Program-made: the position numbers and the translations under genes | DNA from: Lunularia cruciata | Taxonomy: Eukaryota > Streptophyta > Marchantiopsida > Lunulariales > Lunulariaceae | DNA length: 64,000 nucleotides | NCBI GenBank assembly: GCA_948567375.1 | Contig: OX419755.1 | Location: 60,523,945-60,587,944, forward strand | Reading direction: 5' to 3' | Notes under the pieces: generated by a model | Told to the model about the DNA's origin: nothing | What the model saw: the letters and a program-made list of their open reading frames with translations, nothing else | The model's database searches: none | In this document: positions 1 to 11,970 of the stretch, piece after piece | Layout of the letters: every line of letters begins with the position of its first letter | Numbering within the stretch: position 1 is the stretch's first letter

Positions 1-2318
1 ATCTACTTCTTTTTGGTGGTAAAGCTATGTGTAATTCATCTGGAAAGACATCTTGGAACTCATTAACCACATCTTTCAATTTCTTAGGAATTTGTCCATT
101 GTGTTGAGCACTTTGGATTTCTCTTATTAAACCCATGAAACATCTATCTTTCTTACCAATAGATGTGGTCTTTATGACATACAGAGGTAACTCTTGCTTT
201 TGTGATCTTCCTTTAATCCCAAAGATCTTCTATCGACTAGTTTTCACTACTTTCTTTCTCCAATCCACCGTGGGTTTGTAGTGCTCCATCCACAACATAC
301 CTAAGATCACATCATAATGAGCTAATTGTATCACTTGCCACTTGATTGCTTCTTGATACACTCCTATATAGAGTATTACCTTTCTAGGTAACGACTCAAT
401 CCTCTCTATCTGACCACTCTACTTTGTCCTTCTCATCCTTCTCTAGTTTCATCCCCAATCTTATTGCAATAGAGCAAGACAAGAAATTCTCTATTGCCCC
501 AAGGTCTATCAACACTCTCACCAGATTGCCTTCTAGCACTCCATTTACAATAATTAATTGTGCATTTATCTTCATCCTTCTTTGCACACTCATCCTCTTC
601 CTCCCCTTGCTTTTACTCTTCTTCATTAAGCTTGTAAGACTATGAAGTACATTTACTGGTGATCTTCATTTTCCAATATGGTTTCTATATTGTCCTCTTC
701 AATTCATCTCTCCATGTGGTTCAAAGGTTGTTTGTATGGAGGCCGAGGGCCTTCAAGATGACGAGCATGACAATTGATGACTATGTGCCTAATTTTGTCA
801 TAATTGTAACATCATTGTTGTTCTGTTTGAGCCACTTCTCCCTATGGGACTCCTTCTCTCCTTTCTTCATCCCATCCCAATTCTCCTTGGAGAGATCTTG
901 CTCCTCTTTCTTAGAACTGAATGTTACCCAATTCTATAGGTACTGGTTCACCAAAATGGTGTGTTTCCACCCGATAGTTTTGCATCGATGCTATCACTTC
1001 ACCTCCTCCAAGCGCCCATGCTATTCTTTGGGTGCAAGCAATGGCTTCAAAACAATACAAGGATTTTGCACCATTATCTCTTGGCAAATCCGTGCTTCTA
1101 ATCCTCTCTTGAAATTTTCAAGAGCTTTGGCTGGACTCATATCAATTGTCACAACCTGTAGATCCAGAAATGCCTCCATGTACTTTTGTATGCTATTCTT
1201 TTGTTTCAACCCCCATAATCTAGTTTGAGCCATTTGCACAGAATCCACATATTGGAAATTCTTGACCAGCCCTTCTTGCATGGCTGTCCAAGTGACCTCT
1301 CTTCCTTCTACCGGCAATGATTGTTCCCAAGCGTCATATCATGTGAGGGCTTTATCGGTCAAGTACCCACACACAAACACACCTATAGAATAATCAATGA
1401 TCTTTGTTGTGAACAATCAAAGGTATCAATTCATTCTTGAAATCCAATTTTCCACTACTCCCATGGAATGTTGTCCCTTGTAAGGCTCAATGTTGCACGT
1501 CTTTTTCATTCATAGTAACAATGTGGCTTGGTTGTTGATTGGAATTGGTATCATCGGCCTCCATAACTCTCCAAGTACTTTGATTGTTGGTGTTGGTTGT
1601 TGAGACACTCCCCTTCTTGCATTACTTGATCCTTCTTGACAACATGTACTTGATTTTGCAATTCTTCCATGGTCATCTTGATTTCTCAAAAATTGTTCAA
1701 CATTCCCTGCATTCCTTGCATCAACTCTTGCAATTGCGGATCCATGATTCTTACACAATCAATATTCACTTCCTACTTCCTACTTCAATAAAGGGTTAGA
1801 ATGATCACTCGGGAGGGTGCACAACCTATAGGGACTACTATTGGGACCTCAGAGGCCATCACTCATTGATAATATTTCTCACCAAAATTGTGGACTTCAA
1901 AATCCTCACTTTTGGTCTAACTACATAACTGATTTCTACTTACGTGTTGAAAGGGTGAGGATTTGGTACATTCAAATCCATAACATCATAATAGAATGTA
2001 GATTTTCAAATCCCACTCTTTGTTGTATACCACCACATGTAGAATCATTGGGTTGGTGAATTCATCACTTTGTCTATGAATTCCACTCCAAGGTGATAAA
2101 CTAGCAATACTGTTATTTTCTCATGCTAGATGTACATAATCTTGATGTGGAATAAATTCAAGAATGGAAAGCTAGGTGTAGGAAATTGTCCTCCTAGTGC
2201 TCTCTAAAGCCCTACCCATGTCTAGCAATTGCACTATGTTCTCCACCTCAAATTACTTAGTTTCAGTAGCTCATGCTCTTCCAAGAGGGGTGATCCACTT
2301 TCTTGGATTAAAACACTC

Positions 2319-2330
2319 GCTCTGATACCA
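2319..2330 (-). other. tRNA-iMet primer-binding site of the LTR element
   Basis: The minus strand reads TGGTATCAGAGC, the usual plant primer site complementary to the 3' end of initiator methionine tRNA. It sits one base inside the LTR end, as expected for Ty3/gypsy and Ty1/copia elements. Confidence 0.85.
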
Positions 2331-2331
2331 T

Positions 2332-3078
2332 TGTAAAACTCCAAGGAGAAGAGAACTCTTCAAGAGAGATACAAGAGAGAAAACACTCAATCCTCCAATG
2401 CCCCAAAGGAGCACCTTCTCTTTATTGTATAACTAAGGAGGATCTCCTCCAAGGAAGCTCCACCATAGGATTAGGTATATGGATAGGTGAGATGTCAGCA
2501 ATCTCCACCCTTAGATTACTTGCTTGGATGGGTGACATGTTGGATGTGGTCCCATCTGGTTGGTCAAACAGGATTTGACCAAAGAGAATCTTTTAGAGAA
2601 TCTTCTTGTATGAATCTCAAAATCATGTGGGGTGAGGTACCATTAGAAAGCTCTTGGTGAGACAAACCAGGAGGGAGGGAAGGCCAACTTCCTCTCTGTT
2701 GGAAGAAGACTACACATTTTTTAGGCCTAATTCATTTGTTTAGGCCTTCAAAATTGCCTCTGAAGTTTTCAGGCCTATTTTGGCTTTTGCCCTATTAGTA
2801 AAAGTGGTCTCTTGGTGATACCTCTATCTAATCTACATTCTCCATCATGTGTAACATCCTTCCACATGTCACCACCCCAAGTTTCACCTCTAGATCATAT
2901 GCCTAGCTATTGATTTTAAAGTTTCCAACCATATTTTGGTTTTTGGCCTATTAGTAGAAGTACTCTTTTGGTGATACCTCTACCTTCTCTACTTAGTCCA
3001 TTATATAAAAAATCCTTCTATATATGTTACCAAACCAAATTTCATCTCTAGATCACCTATCTAGCTATTGGTATTACA
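2332..3078 (-). repeat. 5' LTR of the Ty3/gypsy fossil
   Basis: A stretch of 747 bp bounded by TG and CA (minus strand begins TGTAATACC and ends GTTTTACA), directly followed by the primer-binding site. Its middle and outer parts are recognisably similar to 58589-59168, which supports both limits. Confidence 0.8.
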
Positions 3079-3089
3079 TTAGGCTACCA

Positions 3090-5090
3090 CCACCCGTGGT
3101 ACTAAAGCATTCAAAGAAAGTGATATAGATGTTATTTTGGATGCTAGTGCTAGAGTGGTAGACTCTAGTGAGAGAGAGAAATTAGTGAGGGACTTGGAGT
3201 AGAGAAAGAGAGCCCTTGTAGAGAGGGATTCAGTACTTGTGGGGGATGTAGAGGGGAGAGCGAGAGAGAAAGTTCTCAACAAGAGAGTGGGCTTTTGGAG
3301 ACTTGGGGGGAGTTGGAGAAGAGAGACCAAGAGCAAATTGAGAGAGAGTACTTGTATTTGATGTTGGTGAGAGCAAGGGAAGAGAAGGAGGATTTGATGA
3401 GAGCATTTAATGAGCTTGAGGACGGGAGATAGATTGCTGTAATAACTTATTGGTTATAGGTGTGGAACTACCGCCAAGAGTTTCAACTCTTCATAGGAGA
3501 GTTAGAGAGTACATAGGTTGTGTTCAGGAGAGCTTGGAGTGAGTTAGAGAGTGCTCTAGCTGATTTGGCAGAGGTGATGACATCTTTGGAGGAGGCTTAT
3601 GAAGATGTAGGGACCTTTAGTTGAGAGAAACTATTGAGACAATCACCTAGAGAGTTTGCTATGCATGACAAGACCCAGACCAATAGGATTGACATGATAA
3701 GTGAGGGACTTGGACACACAAAATTGAGCTTGGAGAGTTTGCTATGCATGAGGAGACTCATATTGATGAGATTGACACAATTAGTGAGGAGACTCAAACA
3801 CACATACCTTGAGCATGGGTTAGAGATAAAATCAATCGAGATGTAGATACAACATCATGTGCATGGATTGCCTACAAGAGAGCCATGTGTGATGATTGCA
3901 AATATGGATATCATTGCTTGGAGACCTCAACTTTCAAATGATCTTGCCACTTTACTTACTTTTGGTCATACCTCCCAAGAGATTAAGTGGTTAGAGGAGA
4001 GGAGAGAGACACTCACATATGAGGTTTTAGAATAGCTATGTTGCAACAAAGGATGAGTGAGATTGTAGATTTAATTCCTTGCTTGCTTTATGCTCATCAC
4101 ATGTAGAGGAAGATTTTAGTCTTGGATATTAGATGTTTTGTAGATGTCATGTGAAATAGTAGTAGTCTCTTTGGCATGTGGTGCTTTTGATGGAAAGAGG
4201 TGGATAGGTCCCATTAGAGCAAGGAGTACTTTTATCTATATCCCACATCCTAGAGTTAAGGAGTTCATGAAGTATTGTATGACATATTTTGAGGTACTCA
4301 TTTGGACCAATAATAGGAGATATGATTGCAAGCATTTGTTGAGGAACATGTAGAGCCATGATTTCTTAACTAAAGATGTACACGTAGGTGCCTACCTCAT
4401 GGGAGTGTTTGATGATATGGATAGGTATATCATGGGAGTGTTTGATAATATGGATAGGTATATGGACCAATATAGAGACTATGTTGTTTAATGTTATATA
4501 CATTTACCACCACGGGTTTAGTTTGCATGATATAGTGATAGTAAATAGTGTATTCTTACCGTATTGTAGGAACCATCCCCATAGTGCTATTCACCCTCTT
4601 TGTTTTTACTCCCTTTTATACTTGAGTAGTAGATTCAAATCTATCCTCATGTGACCACATGATAGCTCCTCTAGACAGATTTAGGCAATATATAGGATCT
4701 ACTATTGGGTTTCTCATGGATGAGTGGAATTCAAGTCATCAACTACAATATAGCCTGGATCCATATGAGGTCTAGCCTTGGCTTTTCAAGACCTTCCTAT
4801 GCATGATGGCAAGTGGGATCTTCTTTGGAGATTTTTACCATTTTGATTACTACATCTATCATTAGACGCATAGATGATGCATTAGAGAGTATCATATTAG
4901 AGCAACTCCACCTAATACAAAGGATATAGATCCCAAGGTTATGGACATTGAGTTTCCTGCTCACACATTCATGTCTAATGACCCACCCACTAATAGCACC
5001 ATTGGCTCCCTTCTTGGTGGTGATGTCACCATTGTTCATGAAAATAGCATTGACACTAGTACACATTGTTCATGAGGGTACCATGATATA
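3090..5090 (+). pseudogene. Decayed coiled-coil / FCP1-like (HAD phosphatase) gene
   Basis: The plus strand shows protein-like stretches in shifting frames. At 3100-3300 the sequence is rich in Glu, Arg, Leu and Val with coiled-coil spacing. At 4110-4151 it reads KILVLDIRCFVDVM, resembling the LLVLD start of FCP1/NIF-type HAD phosphatases. At 4150-4350, in another frame, VKEFMKYCMTYFEVLIW resembles the family segment 'FLKFCFEKFEVGIWSS'. A 33-base unit is doubled near 4400-4460. At 4910-5060 a further open stretch contains PPNTKDIDPKVMDIEFPAHT. Stops and at least one frameshift lie between these blocks. The second Asp of the HAD DxDxT motif is not evident. I infer a dead copy of a repeated gene family; an origin by capture into a transposon is possible. 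Confidence 0.4.
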
Positions 5091-5381
5091 TTAGATTTTG
5101 TACATATTTATATATCCATAATTTTTTTCATCTCTCTTTTCTCCATGTGTTCAATTCATGAGCTTTTAATTTGGATCTTGTTTACTTCTTTGTGCTTTGT
5201 GACTTGCACTCTTATTTCATTTATATTTATATCTCCTACACAAATGTCACGTATAACCCATATGACACCTTAATAAAAACCATCCAAACCAAAAGAAACC
5301 CCATGAGAACCATGCAAAGCTTAAGCTTCCCAACAAAATTGCACAAGCATAAAGCAAGATCTAAGCTAGACTAATGGGACC

Positions 5382-5730
5382 TGTGTTACGTTTGGCTTGC
5401 TATAAGTGACTTGCCTGATCAAGAGCAAGAGCAAAACTTGACTGATGGAAACTCCTTACAATATCATGCGGATATATATTCAGTCACTTCTAAGGTTGAG
5501 TGTTAAAGTGACTAGATATCTTGAGTGGTCCATACTCATGAAGTCACGCAGGTCTATCTTCAGGAGTTTAGACAGATGACAGAGGGACTATCCCTGTGTT
5601 TGTATATATATACATATGTGCAATGGAAATAAAGGTTTGAAGGCTGGTGTGAGCCTGTTTCAGCCGTGGAGGTAGCTTCCGGGACAAGGAGTGAACCACG
5701 TTATTTCCTGTTAGTCCTCTGATTTATGTT
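5382..5730 (+). repeat. Probable solo LTR, Ty1/copia-like
   Basis: About 350 bp with the order expected of a copia LTR: start TGTGTTACG, TATA-rich stretch near 5600-5615, AATAAA near 5628-5633, then a 3' part resembling copia R/U5 regions (near 5664-5702: GTGGAGGTAGC and GAACCACGTTA). The flanks carry taatgggacc (5372-5381) and taatgggcct (5731-5740), possibly a worn target duplication. No internal region or second LTR adjoins it. The ends are approximate, since the right end does not finish in CA. Fossil. Confidence 0.45.
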
Positions 5731-5848
5731 TAATGGGCCTTATGATGTGCTATTGCGAGAGGTCCCTTGGGACTGTATTTTCTAACAACTTGCACAAACT
5801 TGTTTGTACTTCCTTGGTTTGTAGTAATCTTTGAGTAAAACTAACACA

Positions 5849-5970
5849 AAACCTCACTCTAAATGGCAATACCCAAGCAATCTCGGCATGAAACGCCATC
5901 CTTTTTGGCAATACGCAAGTGATCTTGGTGTGAAACCTCACTTTTTTGGTAATGCCCACATGAAACCCCA
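5849..5970 (+). repeat. 42-bp imperfect tandem repeat, about 3 units
   Basis: Units begin at 5849, 5891 and 5933, each opening with aaac followed by a ttggcaata / catgaaac pattern. The third unit is shortened. Open frames crossing it are repetitive by-products. No function is apparent. Confidence 0.7.
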
Positions 5971-6065
5971 ATTCTTAGGGCAACACTTATTATAGGACCA
6001 AAAGACAAATAAGTCCAAAAACATGGAACAAGATACTGAACAACAATAAACTTATCCACACCCTA

Positions 6066-6210
6066 CTCCATAGGCACATGCTTAAAAGTGAAGTTTATAG
6101 TGTGGAAACTCAATAACATGTTACTTTATACAATATAGATTCTCATGTATATATATACAGCATGTGAAGTGAAGCATGTGAAGCATGTGAAGTTTAGATT
6201 CTCATAATAA

Positions 6211-6246
<36 letters not shown>

Positions 6247-6333
6247 TTATTATGAGAATCTATATTGTATAAAGTAACATGTTATTGAGTTTCCACACTA
6301 TAAATTTCACTTTTAAGCATCTGCCTATGGAGT
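6066..6333. repeat. Foldback (MITE-like) inverted repeat
   Basis: Left arm about 6066-6147 and right arm about 6250-6333 are near-perfect reverse complements; both outer ends are the actccatag / ctatggagt pair. The spacer holds tandem catgtgaag words and a second inner copy of the agattctcataataagt motif facing the right arm across a TA microsatellite. No coding capacity. The shape suggests a non-autonomous foldback DNA transposon. Confidence 0.75.
6211..6245. repeat. (TA)n microsatellite
   Basis: An uninterrupted TA run of about 34 bases at the centre of the foldback element. Confidence 0.9.
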
Positions 6334-6349
6334 TTTAGGGTTTAGGGTA
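6334..6349 (+). repeat. Two telomere-type TTTAGGG units
   Basis: Two consecutive TTTAGGG units directly abut the right end of the foldback element. TTTAGGG is the common plant telomere unit. Two units are too few to mean a telomere; this could be a filler copied at a break. Confidence 0.5.
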
Positions 6350-7788
6350 TATAAGATGGAATCTCAATAACAAAATCAGCAATTTCATGGAGTGTAGCTA
6401 CCACTGCAACTACAACAAAAATACATTTCCAAAAAAATGTAGTGAATGTATGTATTTAGATGCAAGGAATAAAATATTTCTTCTACTAATTGGGTGAGAG
6501 AGAGAGAGTGATTTCAATAATGAATGTGTTCAACCCCTAGCATTCTAGCACAATGCATTTATTATGGCACAATGTATTTGCTATTGTTATTGTTATTGGA
6601 ACTGTCAAATAGTGTACTATCTATATCCAATGTATTATTTGGATTGGGCATGATGCTTATTATGCCTTTGTCTTTTGGTGTCTTCCACACTTTTGCTAAT
6701 TCTAAAATCATAAAATGAAACCTTTTGGATTTTGAAGTCCTCCCTTTAATTCTCTTCTTCTCGTTGGAAAATAAAGCCCTCTCTTTAATTCTCCTCTTCT
6801 TTAACTTGAAAAATGAAACTCTCTTTTCAACTTCACCTTTCAATCATAACCTATCCATTTTGGCAACCTAATGAGCTTCAATTTTTGCCAATTTGCACCT
6901 CTGTCTAGCTTCAATTGACTCACTTCTAAAGTCATAAAGATCTTGTGCAAAGGTAGAGATAGTAGTATACAAAGGTGTCCTTGAAGCAGATGTCTTTGTT
7001 GAAGAAGTAGGTATATTTCTTTGAGAGACTTTTCTTTGATTTAGAGATCTTATCTCATGTTCTCCTTCCCTATCACCCTCATGGTCTCCCTTTGTGATGA
7101 CTTCTCATGTGGGTGGTTCCTCATCTTCAAAGGTCGTTGTTGGACCAAGAAAGTACTCACAATCCAATTTTTATTGACTCTCTTCTTCTTGCCTCTACAC
7201 AATATACTCCTCAAAGCCGTGAGACAACAGTACATAAGGAAATGACTCTTGGATGCTAGGAACCAAAAAGCTTTAGTGCTAGGACCACAAACCCATGTAT
7301 TGTCATTGCTATGCCACAATCCTCCAATGGGAGTTTAAATGTAACTCGGGACTCTATTTCCTCTTCTATGACCATTGTGGTGCCCAAATTTTTTGTTTTT
7401 TCCAAAATAAAGGAGAAGAAGTGTATAGAGAAGTCGGATTGCGCCTGTATGGCCAAAGAAGGCGAAGAAAATTGTCTTTGGGATGAAACCCAAAGTAAAG
7501 TGACTTTGGATCATAATACGAAGTACTCGGAAATGCCGTGTCAGCATACAATACGAAGTAAATTGTCTTTGGATCAGGGGGAGCTCAACCCGAGGCAAAG
7601 ATAGTCTAACAACCTTTCGTCGGGGCAAGAAATTCAAGAAGGGGCCATTTCAAAACTGGCGGCTCATACGCGCGAAGGTTGATTGATAGTGATAGGTGCA
7701 TGCCGGAGGTGTGATTTCTTGATAGAAACTCAAAGTGACGGAAGACGAAGAAGTGCAACTCTATTAAAATTGAAACTGCAACGACAAA
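6350..7788. other. No gene recognised
   Basis: Open frames on both strands are short and overlap one another. A short AG run lies near 6497-6508. A Lys/Arg-rich open stretch on the minus strand (6843-6700) has no recognisable domain. From about 7320 the composition shifts towards that of the gag-like gene that starts at 7789 (frequent aactcgg, ccgagg), so 7320-7788 may be its leader. Confidence 0.5.
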
Positions 7789-10431
7789 ATGTCAAGCAAT
7801 TTTCCTTTGCCGTTGAGGAGTCGTCTTGCAGGTGATCGGGGAAAGGGAAATAGAGTTGGACTCGTGTTAGTGCACAAGGGAGAAGTTGCGAGAGAGAAAT
7901 CGAGAGACAATAAGAAAGCAGAAGAGATGGGAGGAGGGAAGAAGAACTCCGAATTTGCGATGAGAAATCATGCAATTCGGAGATTAGATATAGTAGCAAG
8001 GATCGAAGTCTTGAGCCGACTTCGGATCACTTTTCTTGCATGGAACTGGAACGTAAGTTTTCCAGGATTCATGACAGAAATCATCCAGAGTAAATGTCTC
8101 GATGGTCCTGAGGAAGAAGGGAAGAGAGGAGATCCGGCTCGCTGGACAGAGTCGGATTGGAGACTCGTACTCGGGAAGGAGGCGGGTTTGGAGCAGGGAG
8201 CCACGTTCTTGGAGAAAGGAGAGATAGCCCAAGAAACGCAGGAGGTGAGAGATGCCTTCTCGTCAAAGAGGACAAAGAATGGGTACAAAGTTGAGAGCTA
8301 CAAAGACCCTATGAGGAGAGGAATTGTGAGTGCACTAATGGCCATCTTGAAGCCGGAGAGAACTACCTATGTAATGAAACACCAAGCGGTGTTCTTTCAC
8401 AAGTTATTTGCAAGAGAACCGATCAATTGGGCAAGGTGCTTTCACGGGAGAACAAGGCAGATGGTGTGGAATCTGCGGGATAAGTCGCCTCCACACTACA
8501 TCATACCATTTGCAGCACATTTCTACCTCGGGTTGAATTTGCTCAATTTGGCGGAGCGCAATAGAATGGTGTCTCATTTCCATCTTGACTTGAGAAGAGA
8601 AGTCGACGCGGAGGAGCAGCAATACATTCTCCAAATCCGGAGCACGGACGATTACTACGCAAAGACAAGGAAAAATGTGGAGGTCGTGGTAAGTACCCCG
8701 ACAAAGAAGAGAACTCGGCAAGCAGAAGCCGAAGAAAACAAGAAACCTCGGAAGATGCAGAAAAATAACCCGAGGCGAGGAATGGTGGTGATTGAGTCAG
8801 AAGATGAAGACTCAAAAGGCGAAGCCGAGCTCAAGATGGAGGACTCGGAACGTGAGGAGGAACCTGAGCTGACACTACATAGTGGAGATACTAGCAGTGA
8901 CAGTGAAGATGGTGGAGAAATGACCTCGGCACCAGCGGCTGAAGAATACGAAGAAGAAATGCAAGCCAAAGTAGAAGCCAAAGACAACGCGGCGCTGGAA
9001 GACGAAGTACCTATGCTCAAGGAGAAGAAGATCGCAGTACAGCAAGGAGTTTGCTCGAGATGTAAGGCAAAGTGTGAAGCGGGGCCGAGTAGAGTGAAGG
9101 AAGAGATAGAAGAAAGCTCGGGCAGTGAGGCGTCAATTCCGATACGAAGACTCCAGAGAAGAAGGTGAGTATCGGGAGAACACGAAGAGAGAAGAGCGAC
9201 TACTCCGCGGGAGGAAGAAGTTGCCAGTAATGGAGTAGATTACTTGTAGAAGGTAGTATGCCCGCTGTTGGTGAAGTTGGAGAAGAAGAAGAAGGAGATG
9301 CAGTCTACTTGTCCAGAGGTAAAGACTGTTTTGCAGGTCTTATCAAGATTAGAAGAAGAAAACTCGGAGTTGAAGAAGAGTATAACCCGAGGTGAGGAAG
9401 AGAGAGAAGTACTGCGAGCGGAAGCAGTAGAGAGAAGTCAGGTAATCAAAGACCTGAAGAGAGAAGTGAGTTATCGAGAGGATCTTGCGAGGAAGAGTGA
9501 CATCGCAAGGGAGAGACAGGTAGCGGAGCACGAAATCTTGAAGCAGCAGTTTGCTGATTCAAGAGTAGAGCTTATCCATGCTATGGTGAGGGTAGCATCG
9601 AAAGACCAAGAGCTCGATCGAGTGATGGAGAGTATGGAGGAGAAGAAGCAACTCTGGCAAAGAGAGTTGTATGTGCGGTATAGAGAAGAAGAGAGATTAT
9701 GCGAATTACTTCGTAATCAGGAAGAGAAAATCATACAGAAAGAGAAAGAGAAGGAAGCGGTGAAGGCCGAGTTCAAAGAAGAATTGGCGATGTATCAAGA
9801 GGAATGGCTTGCAGATCGGGAACGAGAACGAAAGACAAGATTGGAGCCATTGAAGGAAATAGTCCTCAGAGTGAACGCAATGTTAAGTACAGAAGCCAGC
9901 ATTCGGATTGAAGAAACAAGACTGCACGAGTTGAAGTTGTTGGTGCAAGAGACAAGGCAAAGACAAGCAAAAGATACAAATTTGAATGCCTTGTTAATTA
10001 GTCTCAGAACTCGTGTAGACAAGAAGATCTTCGAAGTAGAAGACAATATTTAAATTAGATTAGACTTAGTGAGAATAGAGTTAGAAAAGCTTCGACAGGA
10101 TGTTAAGGCAAAACCCGAAGTAGATAACATAGGAATCCAAATGTCTTCGGAGTTGCTCTAAGAGACATTAGAGAAGAGTGGGTCGAAAGATGAAGAGTTA
10201 GATAGACTACCCACTAGTGCAATTTCAGATCAGGAAAGAGAATTGTTGGATCTGGTAGAAGATGTAGGAGTTGTGAAACCCAAGGAAAAGATAGTAGGAA
10301 GTAAGATTACTTCGGGTTCGGGTTTGAAAGCCGAGGAAGAAGTAGACATCGGATCGGAGTGCAAGTCAGAGTGCTTGATCACCTTCTTGATGAGTACTTC
10401 TCCAATGTATTGTCTTTCCAAGTTTGTGTAG
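7789..10431 (+). pseudogene. Broken gag-like / plant-mobile-type coiled-coil gene, probable transposon gene
   Basis: A long plus-strand coding stretch, mostly in one frame. The first part (7789-9165) encodes a basic start and then a globular segment at about residues 180-265 of this part, with RTTYVMKHQAVFFHKLF, INWARCFHGRTRQMVW and PPHYIIPFAAHFYL. This pattern resembles the capsid-like domain of 'putative plant transposon protein' families. Next come a Lys/Arg nuclear-signal-like stretch and a long acidic Ser/Glu tail. From about 9268 to 10053 and beyond comes a strong coiled coil of Glu, Lys, Arg and Leu. It looks broken, with at least two breaks, and I treat it as a fossil. No LTRs or terminal inverted repeats were found. 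A host gene of unknown function remains possible. Confidence 0.45.
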
Positions 10432-10890
10432 ACTTATAAGAAACCATATATCAAGCCCATTTCTTTTGCAATCTATCTCTCATAGACTCCAAGAAACCTC
10501 TTCCAGTTTTCATGAGATAGGTGGCCATGTAATTAAAGGCAATATTCTTTTGGATAGGTTTTTGCTATTATCTCCATGGATTTGCTTTAAATGATTCAAG
10601 TCCTCTAGATAATCCAAGATTTGACTATAATGATGAAATATCATTCTAAACATATCATCTTCCTCTTATCAATTTCACATAAGGCAATTTTTATTTCACA
10701 CCTTCTGAAGAAAGGCAAGATGATGGACAAGAGGAAACCATCATCAAAGCTACAGAAATTTCACATGAGTATGCGAGGCAATGCTTGATATTTTTGGATA
10801 ATGTGCAAGATCTAGAGTAGAATTTATGCCGCCCACTTCAAGGGGCGGCAGAGTGCACTCCATATCTACTATGGTCCTTGATCTCAAAAT
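10432..10890. other. No gene recognised
   Basis: A tail of the coiled-coil coding composition fades out by about 10440. The rest is AT-rich with short frames only. Confidence 0.5.
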
Positions 10891-10897
10891 CTCACTT

Positions 10898-11088
10898 CTT
10901 TGTGATTTCGGTGCACTTACTTCCTCTCTCCACTCCCCAAAATGATGATGGTGTGTGCTATCAAATCTTGCCATGCAATAATCACGATTTAACTTTGTGA
11001 TTTAGGTGCCCTTACTTCCTCTCTCCACTCCCCAAGATGATGATGGTGTGCTCTATCAAATCTTGCCATGCAATAACCACGATTTAAC
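10898..11088 (+). repeat. 95-bp tandem duplication
   Basis: Copy 1 begins at 10898 and copy 2 at 10993, both opening with ctttgtgattt and both containing cactccccaa, atgatgatggtgtg and aaatcttgccatgcaataa. They differ at only a few positions, so the duplication is fairly young. Confidence 0.85.
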
Positions 11089-11584
11089 ATTTTAATTGCA
11101 GATTTCAATTCCAAGAATAGACAGACCATGAACTAAAAAAGTGTCAAAACCACAACTATTCATTAACAAGCTCACCCCTTTGTAGAAGTAAGATTTTGGG
11201 GAAGATCGATCAAGTGAGATTTGGAAGGAGTGCACCGAGAATCCTTGGTTTTTGATTTCAAGCTAGTATATTCGAATCAGAGTACGGTTTGCAATTCAAA
11301 GTCTACATAAAGCAAGTGTTGTATTTACGTTACCGTAGTTTCGAGTGCCATATGTACCACCCACTATCTCTAATCCTCTTTATAACTAGATCGGTAGCAT
11401 TCATTAGAGGTACTCTTTGAATTTTTCCACCTTAAACTTTCATTTTATCCCCGTAAAATAGATGGAGACCCGCAAGTTTTGATTAGGGGTAGTCCCTGTA
11501 AGTCCCGCTGCACCATAAATATCCCGTAAAAAATGATTTTGAAACCCCCATTGTAACGCAAACTCCTCTCGCCGAGACCATCGG

Positions 11585-11650
11585 AACTTAGCCCCATTTT
11601 ACCCTTGTACGGCTTGATGGCGTCTTCTTGTTTCCACATGCGGTCTCCTT
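11585..11650 (+). repeat. Dispersed repeat family, copy A
   Basis: Carries the family's core words: cttagccccattttacc, then ttgtacggcttgatgg and a degenerate acatgcggtc. It lies about 320 bp upstream of the arsenate reductase start codon. Confidence 0.7.
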
Positions 11651-11970
11651 CTCTATTCCAAAAATGGCGCATTGAAAACCCGTACTGACACCAGTTGTGA
11701 ATGAGAAGATTCCAACACCTTGGCCATCAAGCTCGGAATGGATTCGACAAATGGAGTGTTGAAAACCCTCCCTTGAATGATTGAATGAGAATACTCCAAT
11801 CTGCCGCCTCCGGAGAAGCGAGAGCGAGGAATCTGTTGAGGGGATTCAAGCAGCGATTTGCAGTTCGGTATAGCGGAGAACCGAGGTGGTGTGCGATCGA
11901 GCGAGTTGGTGATCTTGAGAGCTTGGTTACGGACAAATCTTTTAAGTGTTGCTCTGGTGAAATTGGTGAG

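Larger units (their letters stand above)
1..3078 (-). mobile_element. Ty3/gypsy LTR retrotransposon fossil, 5' part
   Basis: A minus-strand Ty3/gypsy element that enters at the left edge. Reading leftwards it shows a 5' LTR (2332-3078), an initiator-Met tRNA primer site (2319-2330), an untranslated leader, a gag region with a recognisable retrotransposon gag domain (about 1745-1021), an aspartic-protease-like stretch (about 626-396), and at 120-1 the conserved linker that precedes gypsy reverse transcriptase. Reverse transcriptase, RNase H, integrase and the 3' LTR lie outside the window. The coding part is visibly broken, with several breaks, so this is a fossil. Its age cannot be estimated because only one LTR is present. 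A related LTR lies at 58589-59168. Confidence 0.85.

Noticed and set aside
6334-6349. Interstitial telomere
   Set aside because: Only two TTTAGGG units; too short to call more than a trace.
8404-9020. Minus-strand open frames of 90-120 codons
   Set aside because: Shadows of the purine-rich gag-like/coiled-coil stretch on the plus strand.
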